Below are positions 12,060 through 23,330 of a stretch of DNA of 64,000 bases, piece by piece. The first letter of the stretch is position 1, and each line of letters starts with the position of its first letter. Origin of the DNA: Carallia brachiata (Eukaryota; Streptophyta; Magnoliopsida; Malpighiales; Rhizophoraceae); assembly GCA_021464245.1 (NCBI GenBank), contig JADCRB010000056.1, positions 372,001-436,000 on the forward strand. Reading direction: 5' to 3'. The position numbers and the translations under genes are program-made. The notes under the pieces were generated by a model that saw only the letters and a program-made list of their open reading frames with translations, had not been told where the DNA came from and ran no database searches.

Positions 12060-14460
12060 AGGATGAGGATGACGAATAATCATTGCGGAGCTGTTGAGAA
12101 TGGAAGAAGCAATTGCAGTAGGGCTGTTTGGAATAGAATGGAATAAACATGCATTTTACATATTTTTCTAAAGATTTTAAGGGTTCCTAAGGAGCCTATC
12201 AATCAATTCCGATTATTTGCTGCAAATGGAAAGTTTCTATTTCAATATTTGGTTTCTAAATCCTATTTCAATATTTCATTTGTCTCTCTTCATTTATTTT
12301 TTTTTTCATACTTCTCCCTTTTTTTGCTCCATCCTCAATAATGCCAATTCTAAAGTTGGCAATTCTCATTGACTTTCTTTCATTATTGTTGGCTATTATT
12401 TAGGAAATCGTAAGTTTAGGCATAATCATCCGAGTGACTGCCAAAATTCACTCTTCCCCGACTCATCGATTGCTCAAAAAAGGAAGTTATATTATGAAAG
12501 ATTTAATGCTCTCCTTAATTTGCTACCTGCTATTAGTTTTTTTATTTAGTAATACCTGCTATTACTATTTACATTCTCTTTAATTTGCTGTGAGAGGCTG
12601 TGGAGTCATTGAATGATGCAGGGACAGCGATGCATGTAAAAGGGTCTGAAGGCCAAACAAATTAAGAAAAAATGCTGGCAAAAATTCAATAATAAAGAAT
12701 TATTTACACCATCCTAAATTATAAATAATGTATATGTTCAATTTATACACCTCAATTATGTAATCTTCTCTCTCATTTCTTTTTTTCCTTAATACCATCA
12801 TTATTGTTTTTAGTTTTTTCCTATTTAAATGCATTCAGAATCAATGTCCTAATGCATTCTAATCTACAATTTTTGTTCCTCTGTCTTCACATTATAGGTA
12901 TGTCAACTTTGACATTTGTACAACTTCGCTGATATAATAATGAATTGCCCCATTAACCAGCCAATTATATAGAAGAATGGATTTCGTGATTTCAGAAGCA
13001 TTGGAACTAATGGAATCATTTGTCGATCCTTTTAATTAAATTATGGTATCGTCTTTTACACTCCGGCAACAACTTTTCAAGAATCAAATTAAATTGTTTA
13101 CATTTATCTCATTATAAAACTAAATTCGTATTAAAAATTTTTCAATTTTAACTCCTCTTATTAACTCTTTATTTTTCTTTTCAATTTTATTCTATATTTC
13201 TAAATTACTTTTTTCTAAATTCAAATTAAAAGGTCATTTACTCCCTATTATAGATACCTCCTTATTGTAACTCCCCTTCAATTACATAAAATAAAATAGA
13301 TTATTGGCCATCAATAGTAAGATAGTGGTTAAGGAAAATAATGGTTAAGGAAAGCTCCATAATTAGGTTTTATTGTGAGTAATGATAAACAGTCCGAAAA
13401 TCATGTTATGAAATATTCCGAATGTATAGTTATGGAAAGAATCATGAATTTTTCTGACACCGTTAAACTAAAAAAAGAAAAAAAGTTTGTGATTTTTTTC
13501 CCTAATTATACATGTTAGAATGTTTCATGATATAATTTTTGGAATATTGTATCATTACTCTTTTATTATATGATTAATATTTTGGTCTAAATTTTATTGT
13601 AACTGTATTGTTGTTTCTCAAAATCTACATGTTAGACTATAAATTACATACCAATCAAGGACTTCGGCCATAAAAAGCCAAGAGAGGTTATGTAAATATC
13701 GATGCACGTTAATGAAGATATGGAGGTTTTTCCTCTTGAGTTGCAGCTGATGCAAGTCCAAATTCATGTACTGTCTCTTTCAAAGTCCCCTCTCATTTGC
13801 TATTTTCCATGGTTGCCAAATGCTAAGAATTAAAGGTTAACTTTCTTACATATTTTCGTAGGTTTGAGCTATCATCATACATAGAGACCAAGAAATTCGC
13901 ATAAGTAACTTTCTTACACATTTGGTTCTGGTTTCATTTTTGATTAAACTTTTGAAAGATAGGAAATTGCAATCAATTATGTAAAATAAAAACAGGGAAG
14001 CTTAACTAGGGAGAAAGGAAGCTTCAATGTAGAATTAAAGTAAATAGGAAAACTTATGTTACATTTTTTGGATTTAAATTATTATTTACAAAAGATAAAT
14101 ATGGGATTCAACTCTCTTAATAAATGCATCCAAAATCAATGTTCTTATTCATTGCATTAATAAGAACATTATTGACATTGAATTCATTGATAATTTGAGA
14201 GAGCATTTGATTTTTATTTTAGAAATTAAAATGCCACCTTAACATTTTTTTTAACTAAAATGGTTTTCAATTAAAATCTTATTACTTTAACTTTTTAGCA
14301 TTTAAGAAGCTTTCTCTAAATTTTTCCTTTATAAAATTGTAATTAGGAATATGCCCACATTGAGTGAGATGTAATATTTTTGTATTTAATTTTAATTTGA
14401 ATTTTTTATTTCCTAGATTTAAATTTTGTTAGTTTTTAAAATAAGCTTTAACTAAATAAA
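12060..14460. other. long AT-rich stretch without a gene
   Basis: No frame shows recognisable protein similarity. At 12059 a pyrimidine-rich tract followed by gcag could be an acceptor for a short acidic terminal exon (EDEDDE then stop). This is too short to support. Confidence 0.4.
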
Positions 14461-14695
14461 TTTATTTCGCAATGTGTTATTAAAATACGTGCAGATCCGC
14501 GCGAAGCGCGGGCTTGAATCTAGTTTAATTAGTATAAAGGGGAGGCTTAGAGAAGTTTCCCCTTAATCCTTGCTCCTACTTGGCCTTTTTACAAAATTTT
14601 CTTTTAATTCTTAATACTCTTATAATTATCATATTTTACCTCCTTAATTATAGGACAAAAAATGTTTTGATAGAATTTAGCATTTAATACAAAAT

Positions 14696-14935
14696 TTGGT
14701 GACCTCCTTATTGCCTTCTACCGTTACTGCTCCTTATTTTAAAATCAAGGGGGGAAAAAAAAAAGAGCTTCGGTTTTCTACAAATTTTGGTGGCCTTTTC
14801 CCGATTATTTCATTCTATCCGATAATTACTGCTCCTTATATTAAAGATAAGGGGAAAAAAAAAATAAACTTCGGTTTTCTACAAACTTTTTGTGACTTTT
14901 TTTCCATTATTAAATTCTATTCTATTATTATTTAT
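14696..14935 (+). repeat. 102-bp tandem repeat, two copies
   Basis: actgctccttat.ttaaa starts at 14726 and again at 14828, each followed by a G/A-rich run, cttcggttttctacaaa and a repeated tail. The period of 102 is a multiple of three, so the overlapping 102-residue ORF shows an internal protein repeat. That is not evidence of coding. I see no homology for it. Confidence 0.75.
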
Positions 14936-15004
14936 CGTGTAATGTCATTTGTTAAATTATTACTTCGAACAACGGGAGAATACAAAATAAACATCGAGCT
15001 GTGA

Positions 15005-16890
15005 ATGCTATGTAGCATTTTGAATTCATCAAGCTCTTTGAATTGGGATTTTTAACATCAAATTAACCTATGGGGTATATTTAATAAAAATTTAGTTATA
15101 ATTGGTAATATTCCATAAATAGCAAAAATTACTATAAATAAAAAATCCTCATAAAGATGCTTTTACATAATAGGCAACCATCCTTAATTATTGAGTTGAA
15201 AAATCTGCATAAACATAAATTTTAGTTAACAAATTTTGACAAATTATTTATTACAATTAATTCTAATAAATTGCTTATATACTTAACTCCTCTAAAATTC
15301 TACCGTTCTTATTAATTTTGAGAGTTCTGTAATGCTCATCAATTATGCAGTTAATAATCTTTGTGATTTCTGTAACCATGAGCTTATTTGCAATCCCAAC
15401 CCCTCCATATCACGCCCCATTTCTCTGCTTCTTTTTCCACTCTTATGCTCTATTGCTTACAAAAAAAAAAATAATAAATGCCAATAACAAATTTTGACTA
15501 GCTAGCAAAGCTATAATTTCAAGCAGGTTAACAGTGGATGAGATTGGTAATAATTCTTCTAAAACATGTTCAATCCGTTAAATTTTTATGGTTTAGTCAA
15601 TATTTCATTCCTCAGATTTTAATGGGTGATTTATGCAGGGATATTTTCATTCTTTTTCAAGCTTTCTCGGCATCCATTTCACCTTATATGCTCTTACCTT
15701 TGCTTGAAAACCTTCCTCTCTAGAACTTGGAAGGCTTTTGCAGCAAAAAAAAAAAAAAAAAAATCTTCTACAGTTTGATTCTCCACACCGTAATATCAAA
15801 GTCCCTGTATTATTGGGCCCATATATATTTTTATAAGAGCTAATCTCTTTACCTGTTATGGTATTACCACACTCCATATCCATTTACAGGTAAAACAATG
15901 GCACTCCCCGTTTGCAAGAGTTTGTCCTTTTAGGTACGTTTATTGGTTCTTTTCAAACTTATTGCGGTATAGGTGCCAATTTAACACCCTTCGAGCATTT
16001 TGTACTAACAATAGTCTCTAGAATTTTAATAATTGGATTTTCAGTGATCTTCTGGTGTTTGATTTTCTTAGATGTATAGGGCATTGAAATGTTCAAGTTG
16101 TTCCGCATCAGTTGTTGAAGGTCCTCTCCTTTCTTAGGTATCTTCTCTATAAGCCTAAGTAAGCATAAATTGACCATTTCAAGCTCACCAGTTGTTTGAT
16201 AATTTGTATTGCTGTTTCCTTCCCAAAATATACATCTTAATTGCTACTTGCTTTGAATATCAAAAGCTTTGGGTTATTATCTTGAATGTTTTGTATGTTA
16301 TGTTAGTAGTTTGATGTGGAATAAGCTGCAAGACGGCCATCTTCATCAAATTGGGGAGCTTAAGAGTCTAATCCATCGGTGAGTAAACGAAATTTCCAAT
16401 TACAAATATGGATAAGAAGAATGTGGGGTGGGATGAAAGTTATTTTTAAAAAGTATAATTTCTTAAGTTTGAAATAAATTTTCATGTGTAATCTGTTTTT
16501 GATGCTTATCTTTTTAAGCAAATTTGAATAAAATTGTACATAGCAAATATACTGGTAGAGAAAACGTACTTTTAGCTAAATGTTCCTATTTATGAAAACT
16601 ATTACTATAAAACAAATTTTGATTTTCTATATTATTAGTTGCGATTTTAGTATTTCCATTAATTAATACTATATTTTCTATTTTAGATTTTAACCTTCAA
16701 GGTACCTATATGTAATAATATCTAATTTTGGCAACAACGTTTTTTTTTATATACAGGTACACTTGTCAAACATTCTTAATTTTTCAAAATTAAATAACTC
16801 TAATTATAATTCTAATTTGAGATATTAAGTCTTCGGAACCAATAGTTATTATTTATTGCTAACATCCTTAATTTTTACTTAACATTAAAC
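15005..16890. other. non-coding AT-rich stretch
   Basis: Several short ORFs on both strands (for example 15647-15883 and 15959-16177, minus) show no domain or family motif that I recognise. A poly-A run lies at about 15745-15763. Confidence 0.4.
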
Positions 16891-16936
16891 AAAATATATT
16901 AAAAACCTGCACAACGCGCGAGTTATATCCTGTTAT
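16891..16936 (+). mobile_element. degenerate Helitron-like 3' end
   Basis: cctgcacaacgcgcgagtta resembles the CCTGCGCNNCGCGCAGG terminal hairpin of Helitrons. The terminal tetranucleotide is CTGT rather than CTRR. Taken with the ends at 3315 and 14523 this suggests Helitron debris, but it is weak alone. Confidence 0.3.
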
Positions 16937-17040
16937 ATATATAAAAGTTATGACCAGCTTTGACACGTGGAAGCTTCATTTTCCTTTGTTGTTAATTCTA
17001 TGACTTCAGCCACTCCCACTTTTCCTCATCTTCACCGTGT

Positions 17041-17270
17041 AATAAATATAGGAATAGTAAACGTTTTTGTAGTGGAATACTAAAAGGTGGAGCTATATGT
17101 GCATATGATTATCTATTTATATCTAGTAAGCTATTGCTGTTTGGTTATACAACTACTTTTCTTAAATATAGGAATAATAAATGTTTATGCAGTGGAGTGG
17201 AATTCCAAAGGGTGAAGCTAAAACATGTTTTCAAAGTTTTAAATTATCTATTTATATCTCAATAGATAAG
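17041..17270. repeat. about 120-bp direct repeat
   Basis: aaatataggaata.taaa.gttt, then gcagtggagtggaat or its variant, ggtg.agcta and attatctatttatatct occur twice (about 17041-17130 and 17161-17262). Confidence 0.6.
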
Positions 17271-17449
17271 ATGAGACTGATGGCTGCAATCTGCAAATGG
17301 CAAGGACGGATTTCTGCTTAGGTCATGTAGTATAGCAACTGCCTTAGTTTTTTTTTTTTTTTTTTTTTAACGTACAGCTGCTGCTTTTGAGCAATCTCTT
17401 TTGAGTTTATGTGGAGAATTTGAGATGCAGTTTTTTCATATATCCTACA

Positions 17450-18570
17450 GCAGCTACATTTGGTCACAACAATTAATAAAATTGCCATGCAATTAAAAAA
17501 ATTTCAACAGTCCATTTCTCTTGCGTCTCGTTTCCACTATGCTCATCTATCTTTTCAATTGTGGTCTCATTAATTATAGCATATAAGGCCCATTTTTTTC
17601 AACTTTTAGTGCCTGTTATATGTTTGTATATTGTACAAACTGAGGATTACTTGCTCATTTTCTAAGTTGTATGTGTTTTAGAGAAGGTTTTTCTTTTCTG
17701 GTAACATTCAATACTAGTTACAAGTCGAACATTTAAATATACACATATAGCTCAGAGTCCTTCTATGGAAAGGGATCTACAAAAATTAATACCACCTATA
17801 CTATCGACAATCTACCAAAATAGTATTTACAAAATAGGGGAAAACCCAACAAAGAATCTTTACAAAGAGTGTTGCTCACGCCAACACCCTCCCTTAAGCT
17901 AGTGCATAGAGATCTCCAACACTCAGTTTGCTAAGTGAGTGATGAAACACTTTGCCCATGAGAGCCTTCGTTAAAGTGTCTGCCAGTTGATCCTCTGATT
18001 GAACAATATACAGCAGCTACATTTTGGTCACAACAATTAATAAAATTGCCATGCAATTAAAAAAAGTTTCAACAGTCCATTTCTCTTGCGTCTTGTTTCC
18101 ACTATGCTCAGTTATCTTTTCAATTGTGGTCTCATTAATATTAGCATATAAGGTCCATTTTTTTCAACTTTTAGTGCATGTTATATGTTTGTATATTGTA
18201 CAAATTGAGGATTACCTGCTCATTTTCTAAGTTGTATGTGTTTTAGAGAAGGTTTTTCTTTTCTGTTAACATGCAATACTAGTTACAAGTTGAACATCTA
18301 CATATACACATATAGCTCAGAGTCCTCCTAAGGAAAAAGATCTACAAAAATTAACACCACCTAGACTATCGACAATCTACCAAAATAGTATTTACAAAAT
18401 AGGAGAAAACCCAACAAAGAATCTTTATAAAGAGTGTTGCTCACGTCAACACCCTCCCTCAAGCTAGTGCATAGAGATCTCCAACACTTAGTTTGCCAAG
18501 TGAGCGATGAAACACTCTGCCCATGATAGCCTTCCTTAAAGTGTCTGCCAGTTGATCCTCTGATTGAACA
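17450..18570. repeat. 560-bp tandem duplication across an LTR-host junction
   Basis: Copy 1 (17450-18009) and copy 2 (18010 to about 18570) both begin cagcagctacattt..ggtca. Both run through host flank, a copia LTR (17674-17886 in copy 1, 18239-18451 in copy 2) and the start of the retrotransposon interior (ending ctgattgaaca). The breakpoint joins copia interior directly to host flank, so the duplication happened after the element inserted. Identity is high, with a few substitutions and one-base indels. Confidence 0.9.
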
Positions 18571-18656
18571 AATTGAAGCTGAATAATATTCTTCTCTAAC
18601 TTATCCTTCATCAAATGCCTATCTATCTCCACTTGCAATGTACGATCATGGTGCAC
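18459..18656 (-). pseudogene. copia RNase H C-terminal tail
   Basis: The minus-strand frame reads VEIDRHLMKDKLE, then FVQSEDQLADTLRKA and FHRSLGKLSVGDLYA. This matches the end of copia RNase H (DRHF.KEKL, FV.SEDQLADILTKA, F..SLGKLG..DIYAP). It lies just inside the 3' LTR, as expected for the end of pol. A duplicate of its last part is in the 560-bp tandem repeat at about 17890-18009. Confidence 0.85.
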
Positions 18657-19287
18657 ACGGTTCTAGGCAATCTACATTGCAAACTTGCTGTTGCAATATA
18701 ACTCCATACCAAAATCCTGGGCAAACCTAATTTCTTCAAGTAATCGCCTGAGCCATAACAATTCACACAACCCCTTTTCCAAGCTCCTAAACTCAGCCTC
18801 TATATTTGACAAAGCAACTACTTTTTGTTTTTTACTTCGCCAAGTCACCAAGTTCCCACCAACAAAAGTAAAATATCCAAAAGTTGAACGCTTGCCATCT
18901 ATATCCCCAGCCTAATCTGCATCTGTATATCTTTCTATCCTTAGGTGACCATGCCTCCTGAAAAATATGCCCTTCCGTGGAGATTATTTCAAGTATCTTA
19001 AGATCCTAAGCAATACATTCATGTGGCTCACATTGGGATTTTGCATGAATTAACTCCTAACACTAACTAAGTATGCAATGTCAAGTTGAGTGTGTGACAA
19101 ATATATCAATTTTCCAACTAAGCTCTAGTACCTTTCCTTATACGTTGGGCTTGACAATGAGTCGTAACATAACCATGATTTTGCACAATTGGGGACTCGG
19201 CTGGCTTGCAATCTAACAACCTTGTTGTAGCTAACAAGTCAAGGGCACATTTCTTTCGTGAAAGAAATATTCTGTGCTTTGAATGTG

Positions 19288-19605
19288 CTACTTAAATGCC
19301 CAAAAAAAATATTTCAATCCCCCAAGATTCTTCATTTCAAACTCTTTTCCAAGCCGTTCTTCAACCTCAACAATTTCTTTAGTATCATTCCTTATGATGA
19401 TCATATCATCAACATAAATAACTAGTGTTGTCACCAGCCCTCCTTGTTGTTTTAAAAATAATGTATGATATACTTTACTTTGATGATACCCACACCTCTT
19501 CATGGTTTCATTAAATCTCCCAAACCAAGCTTTAGGCAACTGTTTTAGGCCATAAAAGGCCTTCTTCAATTTACACACCTTCCTACTTCCCTCTACAGTA
19601 GTCAT
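19288..19605 (-). pseudogene. copia reverse transcriptase fragment
   Basis: The minus-strand frame contains KVCKLKKAFYGLKQLPKAWF, then VIYVDDMIII with the catalytic YVDD, then FEMKNLGGLKYF. These are the consecutive conserved blocks of Ty1/copia reverse transcriptase. The usual order would continue to LGIE; here the frame ends at WAFK. Plus-strand readings such as 19907-20260 are shadows of pol. Confidence 0.9.
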
Positions 19606-20295
19606 ACCTAGCGAAAAATCATATACACCTCCTTAGTTAAATTCCCATCGAGAAACACATTTTTACATCAAACTGGGGAAATGGCTAGTCCATATTTCAG
19701 ACAGGGACAATAAGACTCGCATGGTATTTAGCTTAGCCACTAGAGAGAGCGTTTTTTAATAGTCAACCCCATGTGTTTGAGTATATCCCTTTGCAACTAG
19801 TCTGACCTTGTTCCTTTCTACTGAACCATCCACCTTATATTTAATTGAAAAAACCCATTTGTAACCCATATGCTTCTTCCCTTCAGGTAAAGCCACCATC
19901 TCCCAAGTGTTATTCTTCTATAAAGCTTCCATCTTCTCGTGTATGGCTCATGCCCAATTAGGATCTTTTAAGGCATCTTCCACAGAGAATGGGATGCACT
20001 CAGAAGCCAGCTTATTTACAAATGCCACTATTGTCGTGCAAATCAAGAAAAATATCAAAACCTATCCATTCCTCCCACTTCCCTATTCTGTCGACTTTTC
20101 CTTCCTAAATGTGCTTGCTTTCTTGAAAAAAAATTTCTTCTTATATAGAAGTCACTTCCATGGTTATATGCCACTTCTTAGTGCTTGGATTAAAGCATTT
20201 ATACCCTTTTTGGTGTCTTCCATGACCCAAAAAAACTCATCTCATTGCATTCGAGTCTAGTTTAGTCCGCTGATCTTTATGAATGTGAACATATG

Positions 20296-20565
20296 CTACA
20301 CATCCGCTCTAATTTTATCAAGCCGTTCATCTAGACCATCCAGAAAAGCATAAACTCGAACTTCCTGCATAATTTCACTATATTTTCTTATGTTCCCCTC
20401 GTACTCTATCGGGTTCGGCCTCCGAAAATTGATCTCCCTCCACAAACCTTGAAGGGTGTTAAAGTATTTTTTGATAGACCCTCCTCCTTGTTTAGTGTTT
20501 GTCATTTTTCGCTTAAGATCATACACCTCATAGGTATCTGTTCTATCAAAGAACGTCATCGCCAT
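20296..20565 (-). pseudogene. copia gag fragment (UBN2-like)
   Basis: The minus-strand frame reads TDTYEVYDLKRKMTNTKQGG, SIKKYFNTLQGLWREIN, and VRVYAFLDGLDERLDKIRADV. This is the arrangement of the gag-like domain of plant copia (Y.L......QG..S...YF..L..LW.E, then .FL.GL...FD..R..V). It lies near the 5' LTR, as expected. Confidence 0.85.
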
Positions 20566-21345
20566 TGCATCCTAAACTACTTTCATAGTAGGAAAATGAA
20601 TATAATTACCGACCAACTTTGGATCTGTAGAGTTAATCAGCCAGCCTTCACAATTGTATTCTCTATCCTCCACTTTCTGTATCCATGATCAATTTCTTGG
20701 GATTGTGGAATATCCCCTTTAATATATCCCAGCTTGTGTTTGCTTGAGATATACATCTCGATAATCTAGGACCATAATCCATAGTTGCTCCCATCAAGCT
20801 TGATGCCAATGTTTATTGCTCTTAGTTCTAGGCTTATATTCATAGAACTTTGGCTTAAAATTTGGGTTAGTCTTTAGGACAAATCTGCAAGGATGGAACT
20901 CTCCTTTTGAGATTGCTCTCCCTGGTGTCATGGCCTTTGATACAGCTGTCTCCTCCATCTTCGTTGATCTTTTTTTTTTCTCTCACAAAATTGTTTATCT
21001 ATGCTATGATACCATATTTCAAAAAAGGTTTTTCTTTTCTGTTATCATTCAATACTAGTCATAGGCTGAGCATCTAAATATACACTTATAGCTCAGAGTC
21101 TTTCTAAGAAAAAAACATCAACAGAAATTAACACCACCAAATATTTACAAATCGGGAAAAAACCCAACAAGGAATCTTCACAAAGAGTGTTGCTCACTTC
21201 AACAGTATGCATACCATATATTTTCAAATCTTTTTTCCTTTCGATCTCACTTTTCTCTTTTATTACAAAACTGTCACAATATTTAGAAATTTGAAATGTC
21301 AATCTTAACCTAGAAGTTGCAATCTTGTAATATGGAAATCTATGT

Positions 21346-21800
21346 TGTTGGTTTATGGGTCGGGTCGATCTGCCCAAGATGGTTTGACCCAACCCAATAA
21401 GGATAATGAAAAAAATAAAAAAACTGCATAAGAGCAGTTCTGTGGGAGTTGGAGTAGTTGAGGGGAGTTACAACGTTAGGTAACTCCCCACTCCCTCTAG
21501 TCTGTATAAGTACAGACTTACAGATTAAAAAGAGAAAGATTTGATAGCTCCATTTAGAAGAGACAAAACCTCTTCCTCTCTAAGAACCAACAGTAAATTC
21601 TCAATTGATTCCTAAACTAAAGGCTCTTGTGCTGTGAAAATTGGGTGATACCTGATATACTGTGGTATTACCCCGGCCAAGCGAGATGAAGATCACTCTT
21701 GATGTCAGTAATTAGTCTTTGGTTTCACAGGAGGTCTGCAAGAGATATGTTTTTTCTCTTCCCTTATGCTTCTGCATCGTTTAATTATTATTATTCTTCA
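21346..21800 (+). mobile_element. copia 5' LTR with primer-binding site
   Basis: 455 bp, starting TGTTGGTTTATGGGTCGGG and ending ..ATTCTTCA, followed after one base by tggtatcagagcc (21802-21814), a perfect copy of the tRNA-Met-type copia primer-binding site. It is therefore a 5' LTR of a plus-strand element. A related LTR in the same orientation lies at 31750-32173. The downstream R-U5 parts are alike but the U3 parts differ strongly. Confidence 0.85.
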
Positions 21801-21801
21801 T

Positions 21802-21814
21802 TGGTATCAGAGCC
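21802..21814 (+). promoter_or_regulatory. copia primer-binding site (tRNA-Met type)
   Basis: tggtatcagagcc directly after the LTR. This is the standard priming site for copia reverse transcription. Confidence 0.85.
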
Positions 21815-22700
21815 AAATTGGACTGGTTCTGGCATTGTATGATCTATGCAACTCACTGTTTGATCTTTATTCACAATTTTTCGTTTTCTTCTAGGTTGGA
21901 AAACGATAAAAATTGTTTCCCTCACACTTGTTGGATCATGTATGTCAAAATGGACTAGTTGCAATGAAATTTGGCTTCAAAAGCCTTATCAAATAGTTTT
22001 TAAGTCGATTTTCCCACAAGTTAATGTTGGCATATAGACTATTTTTCTTTAGCGAGTAACCTCATAAGGTTATCTTTAGCTAATCCTTCTAAAAAGCCAA
22101 CATTTGCATTTATAACCTTATTGTTACAAGATGCAATTGGGAAAAACACTCATCATGGATTTTCAACACATCATAGTGAACATCCAATCACAAATTAACT
22201 ATTCGACAGATGACCAAATACAATAAGTATCATTATAGGTACTACAATGTTATCTTCGAAAAACAAGCATATAGCATGGACACAGAAGAATGAGGACAAA
22301 GAATACGTTTCTATTGAATTTTAAGAAGTGCGTACAGGACATTGTGAAGTGCTAAGGTTCGACTATTTCTCAATTCTAAATCGCAAGTGTCAACCTCTTT
22401 GACTTCAACTCAAATATGGTTTCTTACGTACACCTTCTTTGGACTAACTTCAATTCGATGAAACTTAACATATGTTTATCAACATTAAGCTCCATGTTCA
22501 ACTATTCCGGTCTATAATCCACATTGGATTTTATTTGAGAAATAAATTGAGCTGGAGACATAAGCTAAATTATGATAAACAAACTTAAAGGACTTAATTT
22601 CTACATCAATGCANGTTTTTTGCATGGGCCTTTTCCTTTAGAACTTGGAGAAAGCTCCCTCAGAAGATGTTTGCCTGGATTTGACTACATCAGATGTTGA
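21815..22700. other. non-coding stretch; one ambiguous base at 22615
   Basis: A copia leader would be expected here, but no gag frame follows the PBS on the plus strand. No protein similarity was recognised. Confidence 0.4.
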
Positions 22701-22719
22701 TCTTTGTCTAATAACTCTC

Positions 22720-23330
22720 CTTTGCTCCTACGCTTGAAGAGCACTAATGAGATTAGACACATTGATCCAAGATAAATCTTTAGCTTCTTCTGAAGTAGAG
22801 ATCTTTGCTTCAAACCTTTCAGGCATGCTTACCAAAATCTTTTCTACAATTCTTCTTTATAGCAAATTATCTCTTAGCAACCTTATTTGATTCACCAACT
22901 TCATGAATCTATCACTATACTCTTTGATGGTTTCCACATCTTTCATCCTCAATACCTCATACTCTCTTCTAAGGTTTAAGATTAGCATATTTTTGGTATT
23001 TTCACTTCCCCCAAATTCATTTTGCAATCTATCTCATGCATCCTTAACAGTTTCACTAGACATATAATTCTATTAAAAATTACCTCTATCAAAACTACTT
23101 GAATGCATGACAGTGCCTTGCATTGCTTTGATGCTTGCTCACTGTGATTCTTCAATTGAGCCATGGTGGGATTTACAGGAAGTGCAGGTGGTTCTCCTTC
23201 TCTTTCAGTGATATATAGAGATAAAATGCCTTCAGGTAAGTCTTCATCATGACTAACCATTGTAAATAGTTTTCTCCTTAAAACGTTGGTGGTGGTGTTG
23301 GTGAAAAGTTCAAATGAAGCTATCAAAGGT
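22720..23330 (-). pseudogene. copia gag fragment, minus strand
   Basis: The minus-strand frame reads QLKNHSEQASKQCKALSCIQ, then a variant of VI.NRII, then (with frame changes) the LRREYEVL-type and LVSMPERFE-type blocks. This matches the gag domain in which KALSCI..AV.D.IF.RI is followed by LRREFE..KM and by sites such as SLP.RFE.KI. It is opposite in strand to the flanking LTR at 21346, so it belongs to another insertion. No LTR of its own was found. Confidence 0.6.

Larger units (their letters stand above)
10922..14523 (+). mobile_element. possible Helitron; 3' end convincing, 5' end guessed
   Basis: The right end has the Helitron 3' signature: a perfect 6-bp GC hairpin (ccgcgc gaa gcgcgg, 14497-14511), eight bases, then CTAG with T following at 14524. 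A candidate 5' end is the TC of tctatatatctatctaataa preceded by A at 10921, because plant Helitrons often start this way, but that is only a guess. No Rep/helicase ORF is present, so it would be non-autonomous. It contains a possible exon at 11554-11802. The remainder is AT-rich non-coding DNA. Confidence 0.4.
18239..21204 (-). mobile_element. deleted Ty1/copia retrotransposon with two LTRs and TSD
   Basis: Transcribed on the minus strand. The 5' LTR is 21015-21204 (190 bp, with an internal deletion of about 20 bp) and the 3' LTR is 18239-18451 (213 bp, TG..CA). Both are flanked by the same 5-bp target duplication gtatg (18234-18238 and 21205-21209). A primer-binding site tggtatcatagc lies next to the 5' LTR (21014-21003), one base off the tRNA-Met-type site common in plant copia. 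A purine tract gagggaggg abuts the 3' LTR. The interior of 2.56 kb keeps only gag, part of RT and the RNase H tail, so it is a dead, internally deleted copy. Confidence 0.92.

Noticed and set aside
14696..15004. 102-codon ORF with internal protein repeat
   Set aside because: The repeat is a 102-bp DNA tandem duplication; no homology or composition suggesting a gene.
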